The notes below the pieces were generated by a model. The model did not search any database and was not told where the DNA came from. It worked only from the letters and a program-made list of their open reading frames with translations. From positions 100,445 to 164,444 of the forward strand of contig JAQGDQ010000312.1 of NCBI GenBank assembly GCA_030141605.1: DNA of 64,000 bases. Direction: 5' to 3'. A program made the translations under genes and the position numbers. Position 1 is the first letter of the stretch, and every line of letters starts with the position of its first letter. This DNA comes from Tubiluchus corallicola. Taxonomy: Eukaryota; Priapulida; Priapulimorpha; Priapulimorphida; Tubiluchidae. This document shows, in pieces, positions 54,433-64,000 of the stretch.

Positions 54433-54599
54433 TCAACCATTTTTTGTTTATATTGTCTTTTCATGTTGAAAATGAAGCTACTAGTAACATAAATTTTTCT
54501 GTAAAAAATCATATCTAAAATCAGAACTACGTTCACATGATATTTAACTTGATTTGCTACTTCCAACCTAAGCAATCGCGTACAATTGTACAACATAAA

Positions 54600-54605
54600 T
54601 TTATT
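54600..54605 (-). terminator. Poly(A) signal directly behind the FAAH-like stop codon
   Basis: On the - strand the text reads TAG then AATAAA with no gap. If used, the 3' UTR would be only about 15-30 nt. Confidence 0.45.
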
Positions 54606-55043
54606 CTATGACTTCTCGGACGGGGGTACCCAACCTCCCAATGCTCTTTCGATCTCCTGCGCCACTGCGATACACAGATGATCATTGTAATGCGAGCCAA
54701 CGACTTGAATACCTATTGGAAGTCCTTCGCTGTTCAGTCCCAGTGGACACTGGGTCACGGGTAGCCCTAAAACGTTGAATATCGCTGTATACGCGAAGTT
54801 TAGCATGACAAACAGCGGCTGATTGTGGTACAGCGCAGCCGTCGGGTGAGACGGGTAGAGTAAAATGCCGTCGTCGCCTAGCAACTCGCACAACTCTTTC
54901 TTCAGGCTCTCGCACATCGCTATGGGCTTCTCGTCCGCCCGACCTGCCTTTTCTGCGAGGCCCAGACCAATCGCAGGAAGTGTGTGGTTTGAACCGATGG
55001 TTAACCACTTCAACAATTCTCTCCCACAGTCGACTGGAGTTAC
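54606..55043 (-). CDS. FAAH-like terminal exon
   Basis: VTPVDCGRELLKWLTIGSNH to GGWVPPSEKS and TAG. Contains the YPSHPT and GLPVTQCPLGLN blocks. Confidence 0.95.
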   Translation of the reverse strand, partial: VTPVDCGRELLKWLTIGSNHTLPAIGLGLAEKAGRADEKPIAMCESLKKELCELLGDDGILLYPSHPTAALYHNQPLFVMLNFAYTAIFNVLGLPVTQCPLGLNSEGLPIGIQVVGSHYNDHLCIAVAQEIERALGGWVPPSEKS

Positions 55044-58000
55044 CTGCACAGATGTAATTAATGTTTCATTATGTTTTAATGTTTTAATTAATGTAATCAT
55101 TTGTTAATTTATTGCAAAACTTACAAGGTAAACATACTAGACGTACAGTCAACCTCTATATAAGGGAAACCTCCGGAACGGAAAAAATCGTCCCTCATAT
55201 CCGATGTCCCATATAGCAAAAGTTTGTGAAAAATTGATGTTAAAAATCGATTAATTTCACTTTGATCATAGGGTTCCTTATGTGCGAGGTAATTTACCTG
55301 GATTTACCTGAAGATATCGTCCCTTTTAACCAATATGAAGATTGTTATAGGAAAAACCTTACGAAAAATCGGGACTGGTGTTGGTGGTACCTTATAAGCG
55401 AATGTCCCTTATAAGCGAGTACCTTATACCCGAGGTTGACTGTACATGTATTTCCCATAGAGAAAAGTAGCAACACTATATGCACGACGACTTTTGTTTA
55501 TAGCATAATGTGTCAGGATAAAGCATTCATTTAAAGGGGTAGCTGCTTATAATCCACCATTTTTCTTGATAACAGATGTCACCATATCACATAAGAGAGT
55601 ATGTTACATACTATAACAGAATGTGTAACATACTATAACGGCACTATTACATGTTGGTGTCGCCACCGTTCAAAATTTGTATCTGAGTAACATAATAGCG
55701 CATTAAATTTATTAAAGGTTATTAAAGCACAAACGTCGATCAGTGAGTCTTTGAGTTGTGTGGCCAGCAATGGCAAGTATGTGGGCCATAGAACTAAGTG
55801 GCCAAATTAAGCAACACAAAAGAAATACTTTACACACTCAGCTTTTTCAATGTTTATTTGTTCTACTGTCTGAACTGCAAGGTGCAGCACCTGTTTTTTG
55901 CGCAATGCGTTTTCGAAAAGCTGCCGTTATTGCCAGTCCAACTAGCGAATGGTAAAATGCATGTAACAGTGTACCGTTTCATAGAAACGATGACCATTGG
56001 TCAGCACAAACGCCACACTTACCTGATCTGGGCTCATCTCTTGTGCAAACGTGGGACTGTCACTAGCCGTCATCATGGCCGCCCAGATTTGAAGACTGTA
56101 TTTCATCAACTTCAATTGTATTTTTTCTACCGAACAGCCGACGACCTCTTTAAGATGTTTAGCAACCTAGATTGTACAAACATTACAATTAGACGAGTAA
56201 GAGAGAAAAGTGACAAACGTTACAAACGAACGAATGAACAAATGGACGAGCAGAGGTCAAGCAAAGCTGAGTAGTTTAAACAAAGATACCACGGCACAAA
56301 TAAAATTCTCGAATTGTGTTTCTTTTAAAGGAAAAGACACTTTTTTATATAAAGATAAAAACATTTTGTCTTGAAATTTTGTGTTGCTCACATACCTTAA
56401 TGTATTTGTTTAAATGATAAAATTTGATTTGTTGTGTGCTCTAACTCCATAGCTTACAAGATGAACTTTTTTGTAATATTGTAAATTTTATAGCGAATTA
56501 ACGTCAAATAATAAACTAAGATTGTTAATTTTATAGTGAAATAATGTCAAATAATAAACTAAGATTGTTAGTTTTATAGTGAAATAATGTCAAATAATAA
56601 ACTAAGATTGTTAATTTTATAGTGAAATAATGTCAAATAATAAACTAAGATTGTTAGTTTTATAGTGAAATAATGTCAAATAATAAACTAAGATTGTTAA
56701 TTTTATAGTGAAATAATGTCAAATAATAAACTAAGATTGTTAATTTTATAGTGAATTAATGTCAAACAGTAAACCAAGATTGTTAATTTTATAGTGAAAT
56801 AATGTCAAATAATAAACTAAGATTGTTAGTTTTATAGTGAAATAATGTCAAATAATAAACTAAGATTGTTAATTTTATAGTGAAATAATGTCAAATAATA
56901 AACTAAGATTGTTAATTTTATAGTGAATTAATGTCAAACAGTAAACCAAGATTGTTAATTTTATAGTGAAATAATGTCAAATCATAAACTAAGATTGTTA
57001 ATTTTATAGTGAAATAATGTCAAATAATAAACTAAGTGAAAATTTACCATTGTTTGAACGACAAGAAAAACAGTGGTGTCCATTCGACTGAAAAGGTTTC
57101 GTCAGAACTTAACTACAGTAAAGTACGTCTCGCGTTATGCGATAATTCGAGTGACAGATTTCGTGGTGCACTATAGTTGTTAAAGACAAAAACAAAAAGG
57201 AAAATCTGTTCCACAGGATCTGTTTGATACATGCAAGAATTAGAATTATACCAGTTCGAGTTACAGTGTTCCCTCGCTACTTCGCAGTTCGTTTGTCGCG
57301 GACTCGCTGTTTCGCGGGTTTTCAAAGAATATTATAAATCATAAAAAACTACCATTTACAGTAAATAGTGTATTTATTCGGCGGATGAATACACACCAAA
57401 AACGAAATGTAGTACTTGTGCCCGCTTGATATGCTACTTGCCGACCTGAGATTGTACACAACACACGATTGGTTGATTGATGGAAGCGACCAACAAGAGA
57501 ATGCTGCTCTAACACACAATTGGTTAATTTGATTGAAAGCGACCAACCAGAGAATGCTGCTCTGTATCCCAGTCGCTGATTGGCTCAGGTACCGTGCAAT
57601 TTGTTTTTTTGTACGCTATTTGTGAAATTTTCGTTAGAAACTGAATTTATTCAAGCTCTACGATGCCACCCAAACGTGTAAGTGTTAAATAAGTGTAGCG
57701 TCCCTACTTTGCGGAAATTCACTTATCGCGGGTGGGCCTGGAACACAACACCCATGATAAGTGAGGGAACACTGTATAGAAACTCCCAAGCAAGAAATCC
57801 TATGAGAAAGTGTGCACCACATTACGATTTTAACTGCTAGTTTCAGCAAAAATGCTAAGATTTCTTGTATTACCTTAGCAGAATGCTGCACACATCATGT
57901 CTTAACTACAGTGGTTTAACATAAATCACACTATTATTCCCAAATTCTATTAATCATGCTATACAGACTACAACAGAAGCGGACCAGTCATTTTATTTTT

Positions 58001-61000
58001 GATTATTCATAAAAGCTGTTGTTTAGAATTTGATAAAAGACTCAGTTTGTCGTTTTCACAGGCTGTAGTGTCACTAGTGTATTGTACGATGTTGATGAGT
58101 GACTCAATCTGTTTTGTTACAAACATTGTCTAACTCATACTTTCGCATAACTCAAGCAAATTTTCAGGTCCCGAGGAGATCGAGTTTTACATAGTTTACT
58201 GTAACAGTGCTTCACTGACTACAACTATACCTTTTGTTGTGCAGCTTTGATCTCTTTGGAAACAGGTGTTATGACAGGGGAGCCACCGTCGTCCTCCATA
58301 CTGAATATTCTCAAGGACTTCAGGTCTACCTTTGTAAAAAAATAATTCATTTTTTACAAAACCTTACTACATAATTTCAATACTACAATACACTACAACA
58401 ATATTAAACTACTACAATCATACCACGAACGCGAATTAGATTTTTCTTATTTACGCCACCATGTCACAAAGGTGGCATGGAATTTGTTAGTTTTCATTAT
58501 TATTTTGTTAATATATTTTATTTTGACCTTCTAGCTCCTTGTAAAAAGTTGTAATTTTAGATATATGTGGGACAGCAATTAATGGGCAACGAAAAAGCCT
58601 AGTTTATGTTTACTTTTTCGTGGAAAATGTATACGAATTGAATTTGTTGATAGATAAATTCTAGGTGATTATACTGTTCGCTACCAACAGAAAACAAGAA
58701 CGATAAATGTAAAAATATGTGCATAGTAATTCAATGCGTTAAACACATACATTTGAATTTTATGGTATTTACAATGATTGATGTTAGGCAAAAGACAACA
58801 AATTCATGATTAATGGAAATGCTATGATTAAATACAGCTAATGCTACGCTATGAAAGACGTACAGCTAATCCTACGTTATGAAAGACGTACAGTTAATGC
58901 TACGTTATGAAAGATCTACAGCTAAAGCTACGTTATGAAAGATCTACAGCTAATGCTACGTTATGAAAGCTCTACAGCTAATGCTACGTTATGAAAGATC
59001 TACAGCTAATGCTACGTTACGAAAGATCTACAGCTAATGCTACGTTACGAAAGATCTACAGCTAATGTTACGTTATGAAAGATCTACAGCTAATGCTACG
59101 TTATGAAAGCTCTACAGCTAATGCTATGTTATGAATGATCTACAGCTAAAGCCATGTTACAAAAGATCTGCAGCTAATGCTACGTTACGAAAGATCTACA
59201 GCTAATGCTACGTTACGAAAGATCTACAGCTAATGCTACGTTACGAAAGATATACAGCTAATGCTACGTTATGAAAGCTCTACAGCTAATGCTATGTTAT
59301 GAATGATCTACAGCTAAAGCCATGTTACAAAAGATCTGCAGCTAATGCTACGTTACGAAAGATCTACAGCTAATGCTACGTTACGAAAGATATACAGCTA
59401 ATGCTACGTTATGAAAGCTCTACAGCTAATGCTACGTTACGAAAGATCTACAGCTAATGCTACATTACGAAAGATCTACAGCTAATGCTACGTTACGAAA
59501 GATCTACAGCTAATGCTACGTTACGAAAGATCTACAGCTAATGCTACGTTATGAAAGATCTACAGCTAATGCTACGTTATGAAAGCTCTACAGCTAATGC
59601 TATGTTATGAATGATCTACAGCTAAAGCCATGTTACAAAAGATCTGCAGCTAATGCTACGTTACGAAAGATCTACAGCTAATGCTACGTTACGAAAGATA
59701 TACAGCTAATGCTACGTTATGAAAGCTCTACAGCTAATGCTACGTTACGAAAGATCTACAGCTAATGCTACATTATGAAAGATCTACAGCTAATGCTACG
59801 TTAAGAAAGATCTACAGCTAATGCTACATTACGAAAGATATACAGCTAAAGCCACGTTACGAAAGATCTACAGCTAATGCTACGTTACGAAAGATCTACA
59901 GCTAATGCTACGTTACGAAAGATCTACAGCTAATGCTACGTTACGAAAGATCTACAGCTAAAGCCACGTTACGAAAGATCTACAGCTAATGCTACGTTAC
60001 GAAAGATCTACAGCTAATGCTACGTTACGAAAGATATACAGCTAATGCTACGTTATGAAAGCTCTACAGCTAATGCTACGAAAGATATACAGCTAATGCT
60101 ACGTTATGAAAGCTCTACAGCTAATGCTACGTTATGAAAGATATACAGTTAATGCTACGTTATGAAAGATATACAGCTAATGCTACGTTATGAAAGCTCT
60201 ACAGCTAATGCTACGTTACGAAAGATCTACAGCTAATGCTACGTTATGAAAGATCTACAGCTAATGCTACGTTATGAAAGCTCTACAACTAATGCTACGT
60301 TATGAAAGATCTACAGCTAATGCTATGTTACAAAAGATCTACAGCTAATGCTATGTTACGAAAGATAAACATTTAGTCAACATAAACACTGAAAGAAATA
60401 CAGATTCACACATTTCTGTAACAACATAAAACTGGAACTTCATTATGACTGCACCTGCAGTCTTATCCCAGTAATGCGATTCTCAAGGGACCAAAATATT
60501 TTTTCATACTAAGTGGGTTTCGTACTATCCATTACGCATATTTTTATTTCTAATGTAAAAACTCAATTAACAGACTTGTAATCTCTTCATCGGTTTTCTT
60601 TTGAGAGTTTGTGAATTATGAATTTGAATTTATTCCACAGCAATACAAACATACATACAAATTCATATTACAATGAAAAAAAATTATAAACTCAACGAGT
60701 TACTGTGAGGAGGAGGAAGGAGCATTCGAGTCCTCCTATAGATAAGTGAAACAATTGACAATTAACATTACATAGTATTTTCATCAGTTATAACGTACAT
60801 TAGAACAAAATAAGTTTTGTTAGTAACTTAAGATCAGGATGAGTAAAATTGTGAGTTAATTATACGGTTGCAGTAGGTAATTCTTTGATGCTTTTTTAAA
60901 TTGATAAAGATTAAGAGTTTTCATTTCATGCGGAATTGATGACCATATTTTAATAGCATTATATTTTGATCTGTTTAACCCCCTTTTCGCATAAGTACAA

Positions 61001-62482
61001 ACTGCAAAATTATATCAACGTATTACGCAGTCGGTTGCTCTGGTTAGTCAAAACTGTAATTAAAGTCTGCAAGCAAAAGGTTAGCGGTGCAAGAGATTTA
61101 TACGCGGGAGTTTAAATTTACATGTTTTATACAGCGTGACTGCCGATTGAAGTCCAACGTGCAAAAAGGCAGTATGTAAGTGGTATAAAATTCCAAAACG
61201 AATTTTTCAAGCTTTATGTTTATGAAGGGTTTTCTTGTGCTTTAAGCTTAATCTAAGACATGCTAACAAATTGCAAGGAAAAGTGCAATTCTTGAGATAT
61301 TACTTATACAACTATGCATACCTTGTCATCTAGTTTCAATTTCGTAACATTTGACCCGGCTAACACTTTATACATGGGGGTCAGATCAGCGGCATACCGG
61401 CACATTGGTCCGGTCACAAGGAAATAGACTTGTTTATCGGTAGCATTAGGAAACTGACCTTCATTGGACACAATACCTAAGAAAAACAGAAGAAAATCTC
61501 ACTAAGAGCAATAGATGAGCGGTCAAGAAATTTGAAATAAGAGAATAAAAAACCATAAAGTTTCAAATACGTAACTTTGATTACCTGTCCACGGGGATTA
61601 AAGGAAAAGTCAACATTTTATAACAAACAAAGATCAATTTGCAATAGCTAGACTTACGTGACTTTGCTAAAATTGAAAACAGGAAACTGCGAGAGATAAA
61701 CAAAATGCTGTAAAAAAATGAAGCTACCTGTTGTTGGTTTGTGTCCAAATATTCCGTTAAAGAAACACGGCATGCGTATGCTCCCTCCGATGTCAGACCC
61801 GATGCCGATGACCGAACCTGCGGCAGATATAAGACAACCTTCTCCACCTAACAAATGAAAAACATGTAAGGATTTCATCAGTAAAAATGCATCACGCTGT
61901 ATCACTTGTCACACATGTATCACACGATATGTTAAATAGGGCTTTAAAACTTGGGAGTAATGCCTAAAATAAACTTTAAACATTGAAGGAAGATTACCCA
62001 TGTTACCAGAAATTCTGCTGACAAAGTTTTCAAGAAACAAGCATAAAAACACGACACACTCATTTACCAGCGTAAGAAGATTTCCCATGTTACCAGAACT
62101 TCTGCTGACAAATTTCTCAAGGAAAAAAGCATAAAAACACGACATACTCATTTACCAGCATAAGAAGATTACCCATGTTACCAGAACTTCTGCTGACAAA
62201 TTTCTCAAGAAACAAAGCATAAAAACACGACACACTCTTTTGCCAGCATAAGAAGGTTACCAATATATTTACCAGAACTTCCGCCGACTATTCGACGATG
62301 ATCGTAAGCATTACACGTGCGACCGTACACATTATTACTGGACTCCCACCACATGCACAACTCGCTAACGTTAGTGCACGCAATGGGGATCCCTCCGGCA
62401 CGCCTCATCAATGATACCGAATCGGCGTCCTGTGGTGAGATAAAGTTCTTTCTCCAGATCAAACCGCCCGTGTTTGGTAAAC
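54606..62482 (-). CDS. Fatty-acid amide hydrolase 2-like amidase, C-terminal six exons
   Basis: Exons in transcript order: 62482-62273, 61847-61728, 61476-61322, 58329-58231, 56166-56023, 55043-54606 (stop TAG 54608-54606). All are GT-AG with matching phases, giving about 388 residues. Amidase-signature serine hydrolase of fatty-acid amides. Visible: SELCMWWESSNNVYGRTCNA, GGSSGGEG (middle Ser of the Ser-Ser-Lys triad, spanning the first junction), GSDIGGSIRMP (nucleophile Ser), FFNGIFGHKPT, GPMCRYAADL, LLYPSHPTAA, GLPVTQCPLGLNSEGLPIGI and QVVGSHYND. These match FAAH2 (about 530 residues) rather than FAAH1. About 145 N-terminal residues, including the membrane anchor and catalytic Lys, lie beyond position 64000. 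Convergent with ALDH. Confidence 0.95.
55144..55444. mobile_element. Tigger/pogo-like MITE C, copy 3
   Basis: TACAGTCAACCTCTATATAA to TACCCGAGGTTGACTGTA, in the last FAAH intron about 100 bp before the terminal exon acceptor. Confidence 0.78.
55855..55965 (-). repeat. Dispersed repeat family R3, fragment
   Basis: GGTGCAGCACCTGTTTTTTG and AACTAGCGAATGGTAAAATG match the complement of the family core. Confidence 0.5.
56023..56166 (-). CDS. FAAH-like exon
   Basis: VAKHLKEVVGCSVEKIQLKL then MKYSLQIWAAMMTASDSPTF to MSPDQ, 48 codons, donor GTAAGT. Confidence 0.93.
56481..57035. repeat. 43-bp tandem array, about 13 copies
   Basis: Unit AAGATTGTTAATTTTATAGTG plus AAATAATGTCAAATAATAAACT. Near-identical units alternate TTAATT and TTAGTT, with a third type (GTGAATTAATGTCAAACAG) at two places 170-175 bp apart, so a higher-order repeat exists. 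Confidence 0.93.
57262..57776. mobile_element. Tigger-like element E
   Basis: TACAGTGTTCCCTCGCTACT and the complement of TACAGTGTTCCCTCACTTAT are the ends, with TA at the tips. The CAGTG(T)TCCCTCG type of end is characteristic of Tigger. No transposase frame. Confidence 0.75.
58231..58329 (-). CDS. FAAH-like exon
   Basis: VDLKSLRIFSMEDDGGSPVI then TPVSKEIKAAQQK, 33 codons. Donor GTATAG is weaker than the others, but the frame and FAAH2 similarity (DLK.L....M..DGGS) fix it. Confidence 0.88.
58832..60367. repeat. 28-bp minisatellite, about 55 copies
   Basis: Unit AAAGATCTACAGCTAATGCT plus ACGTTACG, with linked variants (ACGAAAGATC, ATGAAAGCTC, ATGAATGATC then AAAGCCATG, AAAGATATAC). The ordered trio ATGAAAGCTC / ATGAATGATC / AAAGCCATGTTAC recurs near 59100, 59275 and 59580, showing higher-order duplication. 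All frames hold stops. In a FAAH intron. Confidence 0.95.
60640..61000 (-). pseudogene. LINE 3' end, minus strand
   Basis: The complement of 60985-60856 encodes SKYNAIKIWSSIPHEMKTLN then LYQFKKASKNYLLQPYN and a stop, the usual (F/Y)xxxxxxxWxSxPxExKxxxxxxxFKKxxKxYLL end of non-LTR retrotransposon ORF2. About 210 bp of 3' UTR follow, ending GGAATAAATTCAAATTCAT. 5'-truncated, in a FAAH intron. Confidence 0.7.
60985..61265. repeat. Dispersed repeat family I, copy 3
   Basis: GGGAGTTTAAATTTACATG, AAAACGAATTTTTCAAGCTT and TGTTTATGAAGGGTTTTCTT match 14612-14950. Confidence 0.5.
61322..61476 (-). CDS. FAAH-like exon
   Basis: IVSNEGQFPNATDKQVYFLV then TGPMCRYAADLTPMYKVLAG to KLKLDDK. Acceptor TTTTTCTTAG, donor GTATGC. 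Confidence 0.93.
61728..61847 (-). CDS. FAAH-like exon (catalytic Ser)
   Basis: GEGCLISAAGSVIGIGSDIG then GSIRMPCFFNGIFGHKPTT. The Ser of DIGGS is the nucleophile. Donor GTAGCT. Confidence 0.95.
61990..62290. repeat. About 88-bp tandem array carrying the FAAH exon end and donor
   Basis: On the - strand GAAGTTCTG|GTAA(A/C)AT occurs at the true junction (62272) and again with boundaries at 62182, 62094 and, as AATTTCTG, 62007 (steps of 91, 88 and 87). Between them lies CTTCTTATGCTGG, GTGTCGTGTTTTTATGC and TTGTCAGCAG. Confidence 0.9.
62273..62482 (-). CDS. FAAH-like exon (first in window)
   Basis: Begins GLPNTGGLIWRKNFISPQDA (first G split) and ends RRIVGGSSG in phase 1 before GTAAAT. The next intron carries about 88-bp copies of this exon end plus donor. 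Confidence 0.93.
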
Positions 62483-63360
62483 CTGCACGCATCAAAAAAT
62501 AAACACGGCATTAGATTGCCAACTATGGTCTGTTAATGAATAGAAACTAGTGACAAGCGTAGGGGGGGGGTCTTGTAACAAATCAACAGCTGCTCATATA
62601 GCTATCGCACTAAGTACAGCGAAGGAATGCAAAGCAACATTATAGGGACGTCAGCTGGCATAAAGCACTTCAAAGAAAATGTAGAGTCAAACAGCATTAC
62701 AAAGTTAAACACATACTGCCAAGGAAGGACAAACTAAAACACAAGAAAACAATCCTCATTTATAAAGCTTGAAAAATTTGTCTTGAATTCAAGATAACAT
62801 ACAGAACTTCGACATCTTTAGTTGATCATTCTTCTGTTTTTTGTTTTTGCCTGATACTGAAGTTAATGCTCAAATTATGCATTTTCTGTTATGTTAAAAT
62901 TTTAACTTATTTTTATGTTGTTTGCTTCGCATGATTCACAGTAGTTTAGAAATGTGAATTTTTGGTTATTTAAATCATAAAGTTCTACAGTATTACGTTT
63001 CCCATCATTTAATTGCCAATTACACACGTCAACAGAATTCAAATTTAAATGGAGAATGGTGCCAAAATTTATTTTATGTAATCCTAGCTATTTAAGGGTG
63101 GCTGACTAGATAACCTACGGGTTCTTCGCTGCGCTTCTTCTTTGCTTCAAACATATTGCATGTATTCCCGATAATGTATTTTGATAATTCTTGCGGAGTT
63201 AATAAATAAATTGAAATGAATTGATTGAATTGAACTTGTGTTAGCAGAATTGCTGTATAAAACTTGTAAACTTAAATTAACGAGTCTATTAAATTGCATC
63301 TACTGTGTTAGTAAATTTCAGTTATAAATGTGCATTAATAGGGTTGCCAGATTAGAAAAT
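62483..63360. other. FAAH intron sequence, possible retroelement tail
   Basis: No exon for the missing FAAH N-terminus was found. CTACGGGTTCTTCGCTGCGC and the end TTAATAAATAAATTGAAATG with ATTGAATTGAACT (63130-63235) look like a LINE 3' tail with a short repeat. The rest is featureless. Confidence 0.35.
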
Positions 63361-63915
63361 TAGGAATATGTGACACTCTTAAAATCTCTCACACTATATA
63401 GACCATTAGATATACCAGTCAGTAAATATGTCAGATTTATAGAAACAAGTGCGTTAGCTCTTCTACTTGGAAGAGGTTGCAAATCGTTTAAATACAGGAT
63501 AGGTATAACTGATTCAGATTTGTGTGTTTGCGGTTTGGGCAGTCAAACCCCAGAACATTTAATTTTTCATTGTCCGTTACCATTGGTTAGACAAGATATA
63601 AGAGTGAATCTCGAACGCAGCTTAGAAAATAATGACATTCGAAACATTTACAGAAAGACAGACACTAATGTAATTAAAATGTATATAGATATTGTAAAAG
63701 AACTAACCCAAAATGATTATACATTGATCATAAATATTGGATATATATTTAGAATAAGTAAATCGTAATGCAAAATTGTCAGCTTGTTTAGTAAGAAATT
63801 TATTTAATGTGCATAGTGTATAGACTTATTTAACATTTTTGTACTTTTGTGCCCTGCAAATAGAGGGCTTATTGTATAATTTTCAATAAAGATTTTTAAT
63901 AATAATAATAATCTC
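63360..63915 (+). pseudogene. Non-LTR retrotransposon 3' end
   Basis: An open frame ending at 63768 encodes SALALLLGRGCKSFKYRIG then SDLCVCGLGSQTPEHLIFHC. The C-x-C-x8-H-x4-C spacing with 'xTPEHLIFxCP' is the C-terminal zinc-knuckle region of LINE ORF2 (Jockey/I/R1-like). The frame ends RISKS, followed by a 3' UTR with AATAAA at 63883 and an (AAT)n tail at 63898-63912. Severely 5'-truncated; inserted opposite to FAAH. Confidence 0.75.
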
Positions 63916-64000
63916 TCACTATACATATATGTATAGATATAAATTTATACATGCCTAAAAGCTAGACCAACATATTATATAAAAGTCGAGACGTAAGTTA

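Noticed and set aside
54682-55008. 108-codon open frame inside the FAAH terminal exon
   Set aside because: Same strand, different frame; the FAAH frame carries all conserved motifs.
58832-60367. Coding repeat protein or CRISPR
   Set aside because: 28-bp unit with stops in every frame and no spacers.
62205-62272. Extension of the FAAH exon into KYIGNLLMLAKE
   Set aside because: This is intron read-through past the GTAAAT donor. The protein family continues GGEG from the next exon.

Overview
This is a eukaryotic, almost certainly invertebrate metazoan, nuclear window. Protein-coding genes are split into short GT-AG exons with matching phases. Introns are long and AT-rich. The gaps are filled with DNA-transposon-derived repeats (hAT-like, Tigger/pogo-like, Tc1-like), LINE 3' tails and a striking load of tandem arrays. 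The phylum cannot be fixed from the sequence alone. No bacterial operon, CRISPR or phage signal is present.

Layout. (1) 1-25721, + strand: the 3' part of an anoctamin gene of the ANO8 (TMEM16H) type. Fifteen coding exons with continuous frame give 773 residues plus stop; the N-terminus lies left of the window. (2) 13888-15431, - strand: a complete two-exon LRAT/H-rev107-type thiol acyltransferase gene (184 aa), nested inside the largest anoctamin intron in the opposite direction. (3) 29347-50914, + strand: a complete 13-exon ALDH1/ALDH2-class aldehyde dehydrogenase (496 aa) with all catalytic residues. (4) 54606-62482, - strand: the C-terminal six exons of a fatty-acid amide hydrolase (FAAH2-like amidase); the exon(s) carrying the catalytic Lys lie beyond the right edge. 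ALDH and FAAH converge on a repeat-bearing intergenic region.

Three of the four genes act on lipids or lipid-derived aldehydes (LRAT-type acyl transfer, ALDH1/2-type retinal or aldehyde oxidation, fatty-acid amide hydrolysis). Anoctamin-8 proteins are membrane and ER-plasma-membrane contact proteins. Whether the linkage means anything is unproven.

The least explained signal is the tandem-repeat landscape. Two intronic arrays, in two unrelated genes, begin at an exon-intron junction and carry along copies of the exon end plus its 5' splice site: a 37-bp unit after anoctamin exon 4, and an about 88-bp unit after the first visible FAAH exon. In both, using any donor other than the first would insert an in-frame stop. 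Other large arrays have units of 22, 28, 40, 42, 43, 67 and 118 bp. Several of these sit within tens of bases of splice sites.
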